The notes under the pieces were generated by a model. That model was not told the origin of the DNA and did not search any database. It saw nothing but the letters and a program-made list of their open reading frames with translations. This document shows positions 44,314 through 56,490 of a DNA stretch of 64,000 bases, piece by piece. Within the stretch, counting starts at the first letter, position 1; each line of letters starts with the position of its first letter. The stretch is from Hydrangea macrophylla. Lineage: Eukaryota; Streptophyta; Magnoliopsida; Cornales; Hydrangeaceae. A program made the translations under genes and the position numbers. The stretch lies in NCBI GenBank assembly GCA_033977485.1, contig CM066998.1:54650274-54714273 (forward strand). Direction: 5' to 3'.

Positions 44314-47300
44314 TGTAGACACCCCAATTTTGACCAAACGTCAAATCCAGGGATTGGTTACCTCTCAAAGACCGATGATGACGATGACCGTGACGTTCGA
44401 AGATTTTCCAAGAAATTCAAAATCTTCAAGATGTTCTTCAAGTTAAAATTGCAAAATTAAAAATATTTAATAAAAAAAATTATTAAAAAAGAGAGAGGGT
44501 TTGGGTATTCGGGAGAAACCCGAACATTGAAGGACACATGAGGAAATCAGTCTGAAAATTTGCTCAATATACATATAAAAAGGTTTTGAAAGAAAGTATA
44601 AAATGAAAATGATAAAAAGGAGTTTTAAATAAAGGAAAATTGTCTCTTGAAAAAAAAAATAATAATAATAATAATAAGAAAAGCATAGTATATTGAAGAA
44701 TATACCATGCACATGGGTGCATACCACCCACATGGGTGCATTTTAGCACAAATATACATGAATATATAAAGATAACTCACAAAAATTAAGTTTAGATTAA
44801 TTTTCCTTTCGAAAATTTTAAAAAAAGGAGCAAATTCAGTTAGCCTCGGCACCCGAAAAACTCGGCGGCACTCACTGAGTGCCGCGCCGGCACTCACGGG
44901 TTGCCGCCCGGCATTCAGTGAATGCCGCCCGGCACTCAGTGAATGTCGCCGACACCCGTCGAGTGCCGCTGGCTGTAACAGACTGCTTTTCTCACATGTT
45001 CTAGAAGAAAATTTTACACATTGGTCTCCACCCGAATTTACCCATTTATCCTTGAGATTGGTGGTCTATATAAAAAAAAATTTCATCTTCATTTTGAGGA
45101 AGACTTGAATGAACACACACACATATACTTGAATCTAGAGAGAGAGATAGGAATCATATAGAGAATTGAGAAGAAGAAAAGAATTTCTTGAAGAATTTGA
45201 AGAACTTTGAGAAGAATTTGAAGATCTTGGAAGAGCTTCACAAGAAATTGAAGAATTCTTTGAGGTCATAGAGGTAACCTCTTAATCCTTGGTAGAGTTA
45301 GGATAATTCAATCACAAGTTCTTAGATCTAGTAACTTTTCACATTTTCAAAACCTCTCTTCTTACCCCATTTCATCACACACCACCAAGAACTTATGATT
45401 GAATTTCATGACATCTCATTAATTTGGATCTAATTAATGCCTTGGGTTTGAGATAAATTAGTTTTGAAGAATTTGTGCTCCTAAATAAAACTTTGATTTC
45501 CTTTATTTCTATTTCATTCATAAGGTTCATGAGATCTTCCATATCTTATTGAAACTCTTTGAATTTGATTCCCTATTCTCCTATAACCTTCTGATTCATA
45601 TGGAGTTTAAAGTTGATCATGGTCATATCTACACATAGTTGGTGAGATACTAGTATCAATTCATGACTAGGATCTCTTTATTATGAATCTTATGGAATTC
45701 ATTCTATATTCCATAGAGGTTTATGTAGATTGTAATCTCATTTAGTCTCCAAGGACCATTAATCTGGTAGGAGAAATAATGAAATGATTTCAAATTCTTC
45801 AATGATCTTATATTTGAGAGAGGAATTGGAGGTAGATTTTTATAGTCTATATTTAAAATAAGTAGGACCTTAGGATTTTCTTGCTAGATCTCCAATTATG
45901 AGATCTATGGTAGGAATCCATCAAGGTTAAATCTAGGGATGTCTTCCTATTTCATTAATTTATCCCAATAATCACAACCATGCTTGATTCTAGTCCTTTG
46001 TAGGATCAAGGATCAAGTTGGTTTTAAAATATGAACATCAATTCAATATTGGTGCAGTGAATCCTTAAACCCTCTGTGATCAAAGATTTTTCATAAAATC
46101 ATGGTCCATTGAAATGGGATGAGACCAATTGGAGGGTGTTCATAACTCATATGAGTACCGCTATGATTGTTGTTTTGATAAGATTCCATACTTAGGATGG
46201 TTTGGGCTTATGATTTCCAAATAAGCAATTCTCTGTCCAAAATTTCAGAACAGCAAACCGGTTTTAAAATTGATAGATCAGAACCCTAACCAAGTTTTCA
46301 TGACCTTTAATAATTTATTCTAAGAACCGTAATGTGTTAGTAAGGTTCCCTAAAAAGAATGAAGCAATTCAGATTTGTTTACTATTTTTAAAAAATTATA
46401 CAAGATCTCTGGACAGAGAGTTGTAAAATCCTTAGTGAGGTCTAGTATTTTTCGTATTCCCGGAGATCTAACCGTTGAAACCTCGATTTTCTTTTTGGGT
46501 TAGAAACTAGACGCACAGAGGCATTACATATCCAAAAATCATTAAGATCCAACCGTTGGAATTATTTTATTTCCATTTTTTTAAATCTGGTCTGCTCTCT
46601 GTAATTCATAAAAAACTGCTACTGTTTTTGTCTAATCTTATTTATTTCAACACAAATGGTTCCCTAATGTCTTGGGACCCAAATCATGTTTTGAATAATA
46701 ATAATTTAGCTTAAATCCAGAGGCTAAGTGATCCAAATTAGTGAATAAATCCATATTTTATTCTTATTCTCATTCATTCATCCATGTACATCAATGCTTA
46801 TGATTAGAACTAGCTATTGAATAAAGTTGGATTTCATGCTTAATAGATCTAAGCTAGAGAATTGGGATTGATTTTTTGATATCATATTATTATGTGAAGC
46901 ATGTGGACTAATCTTTGTTTTGTAGCGCATTTGAGGTACAATTTCTCATCTCTTCTCCGGTTTATTTACTTCATTGATTTTAATTGATTTTCGACTCCAT
47001 GTGCGACACCTTAGCTTAGGTTTTGCCTTATGTGAATATGTGAATTAGAGACCTTTTCTTAGGCTTTGTATTTTGTGTATGCATTGCACGTTTCCATTTT
47101 GCGGCTGGATCCCGGGTGAGTTCTCTAGTTCCTTACTTGCACATCATGATGTTTGCTAGTTGAATTATGTGACTTATGAATGATATTTTACCGTTAGCAA
47201 TTTTACACCATTTCTAACATGCTTGTGTTATGTATACCTATATATGTATTAATTGAGGGCATGCTTAGATTAATAACTTGATTAAAGAGGATGTTGAGTA

Positions 47301-47535
47301 GAGGCCTATCGTGAGATAGGATGAAAGGGGGTGTTTTAGTCCGCCGGGCTCCTTCCCCTTTCATTCCATAATTCCCGGACCCAGTTTATCTTTGGTTTCG
47401 CAAAAGATCAGTTTGCTTTAAAATGGTTTCTTAATTTTCCTTTTAAAAATTAAGTGGCGACTCATTTGTTTTTGAATTTGGAATTTAGAAAATGTTTGAA
47501 AAAAATAAAAGTGGGCCCAAATGCCGGTATCCACA
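44314..47535 (+). repeat. 3' LTR of element A
   Basis: 3222 bp, nearly identical to 33253-36476, with the same palindrome array and TATA box (45067-45074). It is followed by the target duplication GGTGT (47536-47540). Confidence 0.97.
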
Positions 47536-47550
47536 GGTGTCTACAGAGAC

Positions 47551-49139
47551 TATAGGAGACTAATACATCAATACCAAAGGAAAACCTCAATGAGATATAG
47601 GAGATTTCATGAGTTTCAAAACAAATGGAGACAAGAAGAAGTAGAATCAAGGTTTACATAAAATCCAAGTAAAAATGCTTTTATAATTTTTGTTTGGTTT
47701 AAATCCAAGACTATGTTTAGATCCAAACTAATGAAAACAATACTTGAAAATCCAATCACAAACTCTATGTGGTGTGTGATGAAATGGGGTAAGAAGAGAG
47801 GTTTTGAAAATGTATAAAAATCCTAAATCTATGAGTTTGTGATTGAACTATATATAATAAGTATAGGAATAAGGATTTAACCTCTAGATCTTCTCAGGGT
47901 TTGATTGATTTGGAGAGATCCAAGCCTTACAAGCAATGCTCTTCTTCTTCTTCCTTGAAGCTTCAAGGTTCTTCAATGGAGATTTGAGGAATTTGGGTGA
48001 ATTAGGTAAGATTTCTATGGGATTTTGGGGCTTCTCTCTCTCTCTATATATATATATATATAAGTACAAACTCCATCTTCAAAATTCAGCTTCTCTCTTT
48101 AAGATTCAAGTCTCTCACTCAAGATTCAAGTCTCCCACCTCTCCAAATGAGAGAAAATGGGGTTTTTATAGACTTTCATTATCTTAGGGGCTAAGGTAAG
48201 GGTAGATAGGTCAATTAGGGATGGTGGGAGCATGGTTTGCATGACCTAGGAGTAGTAAACACGTACACAAAAAAGGGCATCGTTTGGTGCATTCATTTGA
48301 TCAAAGATTGAAAAAGAACTTTGACTTAAAAATGCAAATTAGCTCAGGCCGGCACTCAATGAAGATGAAACGGCACTCACTGAGTGTCGCACGGCAATCA
48401 GCGAGTGCCGTAGCGGCATTCACTAACTGCGGTTCGGGCACTTTGAGTGCCGCTGCACAGCAGTTCAGCACTATTCATAGCAATTCAGCACCTTAATTTC
48501 ATTTCATGTCATTAAAGTAAATGTCATTTAATTGATGTATTTACTTAAGACATTAAATGTAATTAAGGAAATTGGATTCAATAAAAATATCTAAAAAATC
48601 AAAATCCTTAAAGAAAAAAAGTCAACTCTCCCTCCGAAGGCAAAATTTTTAATTTCCTGCACAATTCTTCTTAAAGACCTTTCGATTTCTCAATGCTCCC
48701 TTTCATTTAAAATTCTTAAAATCATTTCTAGCATAAGGGAGACCCAATGAGCAATTACCGGTACTTTTCATTTTGAAATTCGAAAATTTTACGATTAACC
48801 TCATTTTGACCCGTTGACTTTTCACTGGGTCAACTGTTGACTTTTGATGACCTTTTCGGGGTTCATACTGAATTTCTCTCCTTTTGAAAATGGTTTTAAG
48901 AGGCTCCGAGAACAATGCCGTGTTTTTATACGTGTTCAAAACTCATGGTCTACAAGGTGACGGGTAAATGAGAATTTTGGTCTTTTTGGCTGAAAAAGGC
49001 AATTTTGGACCGAGATTCTTCTTGGAAGAGAATCAGATTGCTTGTAAGAGTCTTGATTCCGACGAGATATATTGATCATTGATCTCCAAAGGTAAATCCC
49101 CCTAAGTTTAATAGTTCGGTCAAAATTGGGGTGTCTACA
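47551..49139 (-). mobile_element. Tat-type solo LTR 'c', second part
   Basis: Continuation of the LTR begun at 27923, ending at 49139 with the LTR start TGTAGACACCCC (minus sense). A TATAAAAA box (48163-48170, minus) has a palindrome array (GGCACTCACTGAGTGTCGC, AGCGAGTGCCG; 48345-48480) upstream. An (AT)n run lies at 48045-48062. Confidence 0.9.
48345..48480 (-). promoter_or_regulatory. Palindrome array in LTR c
   Basis: Copies include CGGCACTCACTGAGTGTCG near 48371-48389. It lies upstream, in the minus sense, of the TATAAAAA at 48163-48170. Confidence 0.6.
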
Positions 49140-49275
49140 CACCCGACTACACACGACCCAAACCAACATATACTAAAAGCTGTGATATACCACTTTTATA
49201 TTTAATCTCATACCCACATTAAATCACACTCTCTCTTCCTCACACGACAACACACCCCCAATTGTGAAACCTCTA

Positions 49276-49276
<1 letters not shown>

Positions 49277-49308
<32 letters not shown>
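49277..49308. repeat. (CT)n microsatellite
   Basis: About 16 CT units within the right part of the hAT element. Confidence 0.9.
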
Positions 49309-49309
<1 letters not shown>

Positions 49310-50022
49310 CTTTGAATCTCTGATATGCTTCTCACAACTCTCTCTCTCTCATTCTCCCTTTGTGGCTCAGCCACTATGTGGTCATCTAAACAAAGTTTCG
49401 AACCCTCATCAAGCCACAACTCTCGGTCACAAGTTCCATCTACTCAAAACCTAGAGGCTAGAAGTTTGGTTGTTTGATTCAAACAAATTGTGAGCAGATC
49501 TTTGATTATAATGACTCTCTAATGTAAGTATTGGTTATTCAGTTACATAGATCTAATGTTTTGGGTTTTCTCATGTTGATTCTTTTGTATTCTCTGCCTG
49601 TAGATATATGTATATTTATACATGAATAGATATATATATATATATATACATATGGATATCATTGTTTATCTTTCACATTGATGATCAACGAATCTATTTT
49701 GGGGATTTTTACATCATTTGTTTGGTGAATCAAAGTTTGCTATGCTTGTGTTTGGATTTTATTTTCAGATCTACAAATCTGAATTTTTAATTTTTAGTTT
49801 TTTTGTGCCCTTACCCTTCCCTTTTTTATTTGGGAATCGGAGATGTGTATGGAGGGTTTTACCCGACACTCGACCGGTCCGACCGAACCTGAGCATGACC
49901 GGGTTGAGTTTTCTTCAGTTCGGTTGGAGGGGTGCTAATTGTTCAACCCGAATCTGATTGAGTCGGGTGACGGGTTATGCCAAACCCGACCAAAACCGAC
50001 CCGTGAACACCCTACTTCTCAA

Positions 50023-51225
50023 CTATACTAAGGATACAAAATGACATTCTTTTTAATCCTTAAAACAAAAACGAAAATGAAATAAGTTAAGGGCTTGTTT
50101 GGATCAAAACATTGAAGTACTATTTCATCCTTCCAAAATTCAGATTCGATAAGTAAAACATATAAAATGTAAATTCACGAGTCGAATTCATTACAACTTA
50201 ACCAAAAGAAGTTTTGATACCTATTACAACATTACAAAACCATTCCAAACCTTCCAAGTCAAAAAAATAGTTCTAGCTACCCGAAAAGCTCACTATTACA
50301 ACAATTGGAATGGAAAGCAAAAACATATACAAGAGGATCCTCGGCATTTCCATCGGCCTCATTCTTCTAGCTTCTTTTTCCCTTTTTTCTTTTCACATGT
50401 AATGGAGTAAATCTCCACTACTCAACTATATGCTGAGTGTATAATTCTAAACAAATACTTATATGACAATTCATGTTTTAAAACATCTAAACACATTAAA
50501 TAGTCTCTAGGGTGAGTGGTATGTTTTCATCCGGCACATGAAACTGATGACGTGGAAGGCCCTCCTATTCCATGCTTCCCGTGCTCTAGTTGGGCCTTTC
50601 TCTATACTAGGTACCGTGTCTTGGCTGGGCATTCCTCCATACCAGACACAATGATTATCGATGTCACAATCCTCAAACTTTGAGGAGCTTACCCCTAGAT
50701 GGAATTGCACCAAACCCCCCTCTGACCCAAGTAGACGTATAGCATGCTCAAATAAACATTTATACATGATTTTCTTACATTCTCACATTCATAATTAACG
50801 GGCCTAATTAATACATAAATTTCGCCCGAATCCAAAATATCACATCAGATATCTAAAACATGTAATTTCCTATCATTCTTAGGCTTAGAATTCATACCTC
50901 GTGCAAACGCCCGATTAAACGTCGGATCTCAGATTATACGCGATTCCTATAAGTTATAAATGGTTTTCCTCCAAAATTCTAGAATTAGTATTTTATAAAA
51001 ACTTAACCAAACAAGGCCTAAGTGGTATCAAAATAAATCCCTTACCTCAAGGAGTTTGAATATGAAATTTTAGAAAAACTAAACGAGCAGAAGTCCGTCG
51101 ATTGTGTCAAGAAGCTCAAAGCAATAAATCACCTCTTGATTTAGGTTCTCTAAAAAAGTTGAAATGAAAAATATGTTGAGTTTTTTTTATATAGGCAACA
51201 CTCTCGAAAAATTGTGTTTACCTCC
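50023..51225 (-). repeat. Chromovirus 5' LTR, segment 3
   Basis: It matches 14622-15840 of the 3' LTR (landmarks TACTAAGGATACAA, GTGGAAGGCCCTCCT, TATATAGGCAACACTC). The TATATAAA box is at 51186-51193 (minus). It ends with CCTCC at 51221-51225, the likely target duplication of element B. Frames in it show no coding motif. Confidence 0.9.
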
Positions 51226-51394
51226 TGTAGACACCCCGATTTTGACCAAACGTCGAATTAAGGAGAGTGTTACCTCCATATCCGACGATGACAATGTCCG
51301 AACTTATCTAGGACTTCCAAAGATGATTCAAGCTCTTCGAAAGACTCCCCAACCCAAAACAAAAAGAAAAAAGAGGAAAAGGAAAAGTATAAGC

Positions 51395-51660
51395 AGAACG
51401 GCACTCAAGCATTTCCGCGGCAGTCACGGGCTGCCGTTGCGGCAGTCTCTGGACTGTCGGACGGCATTCGGTGATTGCCGCAAATTTCATTAAGTACCGC
51501 AAAAATGACGAATTTTACTAAAAAATGGCAGTCCCTGGAGTTGTCCGCGGCATTCAGTGAATGCCGTTCTGGCAGCCAGTGAATGTCGCGCCGGCTTTCA
51601 CTGAATGCCGATGCGGCATTTACTGAGTGCCACTTCCATCTCTGGTGAACGCCGCGTTTT
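51395..51660 (+). promoter_or_regulatory. Palindrome array in element B LTR
   Basis: Decayed copies of the CGGCACTCANTGAGTGCCG type (for example CGGCATTCAGTGAATGCCG near 51548-51566) end about 100 bp before the TATA box at 51762. Confidence 0.65.
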
Positions 51661-51761
51661 TGCAAATGACAGCTGGTATACAGCACATTTTGTACTATAA
51701 AAGGACGACTGAATTAGGGTTTTTAGCCCTAAAATGACTGAAATACCCCTTTAAGATTGTC

Positions 51762-51769
51762 TATAAATA
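51762..51769 (+). promoter_or_regulatory. TATA box of element B LTR
   Basis: TATAAATA followed by GAGGATGAATATTCACTTGC, 536 bp into the LTR. Confidence 0.7.
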
Positions 51770-54022
51770 GAGGATGAATATTCACTTGCAAGGGAGAGAT
51801 TTTTCTTTGAATCTTAAGGATATACAAGAGTTCTTTTTACTTTAATCCTCATAATTAGGAGTGAGTTTAGGATAGTTTAAAAAAAGAGTTGTGTGAATTA
51901 GTGTAGGACAGCTTGATTTATCTTTGGAAGTCCTCCAAAATCACCAAGTTGAGGATACTTTGGAGGTAAACTCTAGCATAATTATCCTTTGTGCAAATTT
52001 AATGTAGTGTGCATTGAGTTTCCTTAGTTTCCTTTTTCTTGTTTTCTTTATATTCATCCCTTAGATTCATAAGACCTCCAATGTCTTACTCTCTTGGTTT
52101 AAAATCCCTTAATCTCCTTGTAATCTTATGATTCATAAGGGGACTAAGGTTGATACTAGGATGTTTAACATAATGGACTTAAATCTATCTTCATGGTTTG
52201 AAGTTTGTTATGATTAAGTTTCATGAAGTTCTTCCATACTTCTTTGAAACTTATAAATATGAATATATTTAGTCTCCAATGACCACCAAAGGGTAGGAGA
52301 ATTAGCTTTAGACAAGCCTAATCCCATGGATTATTTGTCTAAAGTTAATAGGAATAAAGTGAATTAACCCAATGAGTAGTGAGTTCACAATCTGTTTTTG
52401 ATCATGGATTTTTAACCGAATATTTAACCGTTGGAATAGAATGAAACTAACGGGAAAGTGTTTATAACCCAAATTTCTACCACTGTAATTTTTGTTTTAA
52501 GGTAATTTCATGTTTTGGGTGGGTTGATTAAGGGTTTTGTTGAGCAACCATAATCTGTCCAAAATTTCAGAACAGTAAGTTCATTTTGAAATTAATAAAT
52601 CAGAACGTTAATAGAGTTTCCTGAGTCTCTAATAATTTTTTCTAAGTAATTTAATGTGTTAGGAAGACACCCTAAAAAGATCTAACTGTTTCTCATTTTT
52701 TTTACTATTTTTAGAAAATCGTACAAGATCTCTGGACAGAGAGTTGCAGATTCCTGAGCAATGTCTAGTATTTTCCATATTCCCAGAGATCCAATCATTC
52801 AAACCTTGATTTTCTTTTTGGGTTATAAACTAGACTCACAGAGGCATAACATATCCAAAAATCATTAAGATCCAACCGTTGGAAGTATGGTTTTTCTACT
52901 TTTCAAAACTTGGTTTGCTCTCTGTAATTTGGAAAAACTGTTACCGTTTTCGTCTAATCTTATTTATTTTAACTTAGATGGTCTCCTAATGCCTTAGGAC
53001 CCAAATCATGTCTTGAATAATGATAATTTAGTTTAAATCCAGAGGCTAAGTGGTCCAAGTTAGTGAATAATTCATAGCTTGTCCTTATACATGTTCATGC
53101 ATTCATTCATACATGTTAATATTCATAAGTAGGACTTATCTCTTGTCTAAGTTGTATCTAATTGAACATGACTTAGGGTTCCTTATGATCATGTTAGGGC
53201 TATGGAATCTCTATATGGACATTGCATTGGCTCCTAGTTGAGACTTGCATATCTATAGAGATGATATGGTTCCAACTAATTAAAAGGAATTCATAGTTTT
53301 GTTCAATTCCCTTCCATTTGCTAGATTTAATCTATAGACTTAGTATTAATTATTTTTGATATTATATCTTGTCTAAAGCATGTGGACTAACTCTTTGTTT
53401 TGTAGCGCGTTTGAGGTACAATTTCTCAATCCTCCTCTAGTTTAATTCATTTCTTTGATTTTATTGATTGTTCGACTCCATGTGCGACATCTTAGACTAG
53501 GTTTTGCCTTATGTGTATATATGAATTAGAGACCTTTTCTTAGGTTTTATTTTGTTCTTGCATGCATTGCACGTTTAATATTCATGGCCGAATCCCGGGT
53601 ATGTTTTCTAGTTCTCTATTGCATATCATGTTGCTTGCTACTTGAATTACGTGGCTTATGAATGATATTTTGTCATTAGCAATTTTACACCATTTCCAAC
53701 AGGCTTGTGTAATGTGTATATATATGTATTAATTGAGGGCATGCTTAGATTAATAATTCAATTAAAAAGAATATTGAGTAGAGGCCTATCGCGAGATAGG
53801 ATGAAAGGGGGTGTTTTAGTCCGCCGGGCTCCTTCCCCTTTCATTCCATAATCCCCGGACCTAGTTAATCTCTGGTTTCTAAAAAGATCAGTTTGCTTTA
53901 AAAATGGTTTCTTAATTTTCCTTGAAAAAATTAAATGGCGACCCATTGTTTTGTGTTTTTTTTAATTAAAAAAGATTTTAAAAGAAAAAGCTGTGGGTAA
54001 GAAAAATGCGATATCCACAATC

Positions 54023-54072
54023 TGGCGACTCTGCTGGGAATCGAACCCAGAATCTCTGGTTTCGCAGACCAG
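54023..54072 (+). promoter_or_regulatory. PBS with 50-nt tRNA-Arg complement (element B)
   Basis: The same 50-nt stretch as in element A with one substitution in the T-arm region. Homology to a tRNA ends at the same base, the outer pair of the anticodon stem. Confidence 0.85.
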
Positions 54073-55386
54073 GAATTTCTGATTTTGGGTTCACTCGAGG
54101 GTTAGACTTGAAAACATCCTCTTAATCAAATTAATTAATCTTTGTGTGCCTGTTGCATTTCACTTGCATGTCCAACCAGTCGATTGCACGGAACTATGAC
54201 CTTGGAGACTCGGGGTAACCCGGTCGGTCAAGTCATCATGAGACTGTATAATCACCCTTGATCTCGTACCATGTTTTGGTATATGAAGCATCCTATCGGG
54301 TGTGTGTCAAGGGTCCTTTATTTGACCAAAATCCAGCCTTTGCATAGTAGTTTCCATAGAACCTTTCAAAGTTAGGAAATCAATTCTTGATTAGGATTAT
54401 GTGCTAGGAAGTTTTGTATGCCCGGAAGGGATTACTTGAGATGATGACGATGCTTGATTGATGAAAGATGCATAATCTCTTAATCACTTTTTGAGAAATT
54501 CCTCTTCATGTCCTATGACATTTGAGAAACATGTCGAATCTTGATTATAAGATTACATCTCTTATATCATGTTTAGCTAAGCATCATTGACCTTGTATGT
54601 ATCTGAAATCATGAAAAGTACGGTGATAATTCGATCATGTGATCCTTCTACCCAAAGAATTTTAAATCCATCTTTAAAAGCAAACGGATTTTTTTTTGCC
54701 ATCTTTATTCCAAAAGTTTTCAATCACTTTTTCGAAAAAAATCTTTGGAGTTCACTTTTGATTAAAACTCCAAACTAACCTTGTTAAGGTACATTTTCAC
54801 ATGATCAACTTCATAGGAAAAATCCAAAATTTTGGGAATTATTTTGGGGGAAATGCTCTTCAAATGAATTTCAAAGCAAAATTTCAATTCAATCATTTTT
54901 GTTGAGAAATGTTTTCACATTCTCATTTTCAAATAAAAGATTCAAAATTCTTGAGAATTGTTTTTGAACGATCTCATCATCTTAAGAAATGAATTTTGAA
55001 AAATTTTAAATACTCTACCTTTGAAAGGGTAATGAGGATCACAATGAGAGGAGAAATTAGCCCACTTGACATGGGTGAGGATTTTATGTGCTTATATGTT
55101 TATGTGTTAGGATTAGGATTTTCTTTTCTTTGGCATATAGAATAGGCACACACACACACACACATACACGCATTGCATCCATGTGACATGTAAAAGAAAG
55201 GTTTTTTTTTTTTACCAAATGTCTTTTAAAAACAAAAAATGTCTTTGTGTGACAAAAGGAAGCAGACAAAAAGGTTTTTAAAGGAAAATTTCAAAATTTG
55301 TTGTAGGGGCGAAAATAGCATCAAGATCAAATCAAGCCTGGTTTAGGGATCCCACGGCAAGGCTGGTAAGAAGAGAAGACGCTGAC
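54073..55386 (+). other. 5' leader of element B
   Basis: No coding frame. It is collinear with the leader of element A, including the (AC)n run at 55147-55166. Just before gag the reading GAKIASRSNQAWFRDPTARL resembles the first codons of A's gag, so the true start could be upstream of 55387. Confidence 0.65.
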
Positions 55387-56490
55387 ATGGCTGAAGAAAG
55401 AAACGAGGAAATAGCTGGGATAAGAGCACTGGTAGAACAACAAGCGGAGCAAATGAGGCGGCAAGTCGAAAATATGAACCGTATGATGGGAATGATAGAA
55501 GAACTGAATCGCCGACCACTGCCTATAGTTCTGCCAGCTGTGGACCCGTCTCATGGAGGAGAAGGAGATTGGTTTGATGATCAGGGGGTGCAATGGGCTG
55601 ATGCGCTACAGGCCAACAGGGAAATGGAGAAAGATGAGAAAGAAAAGTTACTGACCGAGAAAATAGAGAAGTTGGAAAGGGTGATGCCCAAGGCTCAGGG
55701 AGTTGATACCTATCTGATGGAACTGGAAGGGTTGTATGACAGAGTACGTGAAACACTGCCCGCCAGGTTTAAGATGCCAATTTTTTACAAATTTGATGGG
55801 ATCGAGAATCCTCGCAGCCATGTAAGAATGTGTATTAGAGCTTTTCAACCGAGTGGGCTGAGCACAACCATGATGGTTGTCCTATTCCAACAGACTTTAA
55901 CCAGAGTCACTTTATCCTGGTATCTTACTCTCGAACCAAGCAAAACCAGGGTTTAGGAAGAAGTGATCAAAGCATTTATGGCACAATAAGAGTACAATCA
56001 AGATTTAGATGTCACTGTCCGAGATTTGGAGACCACTAGGCAAGGGAACAAAGAATCGCTCGCCGAATATCTGAGCAGATGGAGGTGAAAAGCAGCTAAA
56101 ATGGTACAAAGGCCGTCTGAGAAGGACCAGATCCGAATGCTGATGAAGAATCTACAGTCAATGTATCAAGAAAAGATGAGGTTTTAGTTAATCAATACCT
56201 TCGCCGAGGTTTTCGATGTTGGGACAAGGATAGAGGATGCAATCCAAGAAGGGGTAATTAAGAGATAGGAGCAACCAAACCGGTATAGGAGACCAAACTA
56301 CGGGTCCAACGGAGGACAAATGGGGGTCACTCCGGCCCCACCGATGTCAATGCACTAAACGGGCCGGAGAGGAGGTTTGACATAACGCCAAAGAGAGGAG
56401 GAGACAAAGCACCAAGAAAACTCTCAGATCTGGGAGTATCATTATCGACTGCCCTCGACAGGCTGTTAGCAAAGGGGCATTTCCGTCAGT
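55387..56490 (+). pseudogene. Element B gag, N-terminal and capsid part
   Basis: It starts MAEERNEEIAGIRALVEQQ, a coiled coil (to about residue 45), a second charged helix (MEKDEKEKLLTEKIEKLER) and the capsid domain (GIENPRSHVRMCIRAFQPSG; FQQTLTRVTLSWYLTLEPSK). A TAG at about 55954 and several more stops (about 55987, 56086, 56186, 56266) break it, and a frameshift lies near 56350. The product would be the structural protein of the particle. Alignment with element A shows where each copy is broken independently. Confidence 0.9.

Larger units (their letters stand above)
33253..47535 (+). mobile_element. Complete non-autonomous Tat-lineage LTR retrotransposon ('element A')
   Basis: 14,283 bp with LTRs 33253-36476 and 44314-47535 and a perfect 5-bp duplication GGTGT (33248-33252, 47536-47540). 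Inside, in order: tRNA-Arg PBS, a 1.2-kb leader, a gag reading frame broken by stops, a small remnant before RT, a purine-rich stretch, 3' UTR hairpins, a 52-bp tandem array, further short tandem repeats and a PPT. RT, both RNase H domains and integrase are absent. The LTRs differ by a few dozen substitutions by eye, so the insertion is fairly recent compared with its neighbours. Element-B-like copies could have supplied proteins in trans. Confidence 0.95.
27761..50014. mobile_element. Non-autonomous hAT element carrying a nest of LTR elements
   Basis: The ends are TAGGGGTGATCATC and GTGAACACCCTA, with the perfect 8-bp duplication CTTCTCAA (27753-27760 and 50015-50022). Only 27761-27922 and 49145-50014 (about 1.03 kb) belong to the hAT; everything between is nested insertions. 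Both hAT parts contain repeated ACCCGACC/CCGAACC motifs, and a (CT)n run lies at 49277-49308. No transposase is visible (short frames at 49718-49957 show no domain), so it would be moved by a helper. Confidence 0.9.
51226..54019 (+). repeat. 5' LTR of element B
   Basis: 2794 bp, TGTAGACACCCC to CGATATCCACA. It contains a palindrome array (51395-51660), TATAAATA (51762-51769), and the shared 3' blocks. Its nearest relative in the window is the solo LTR at 18749-21389. Confidence 0.93.
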
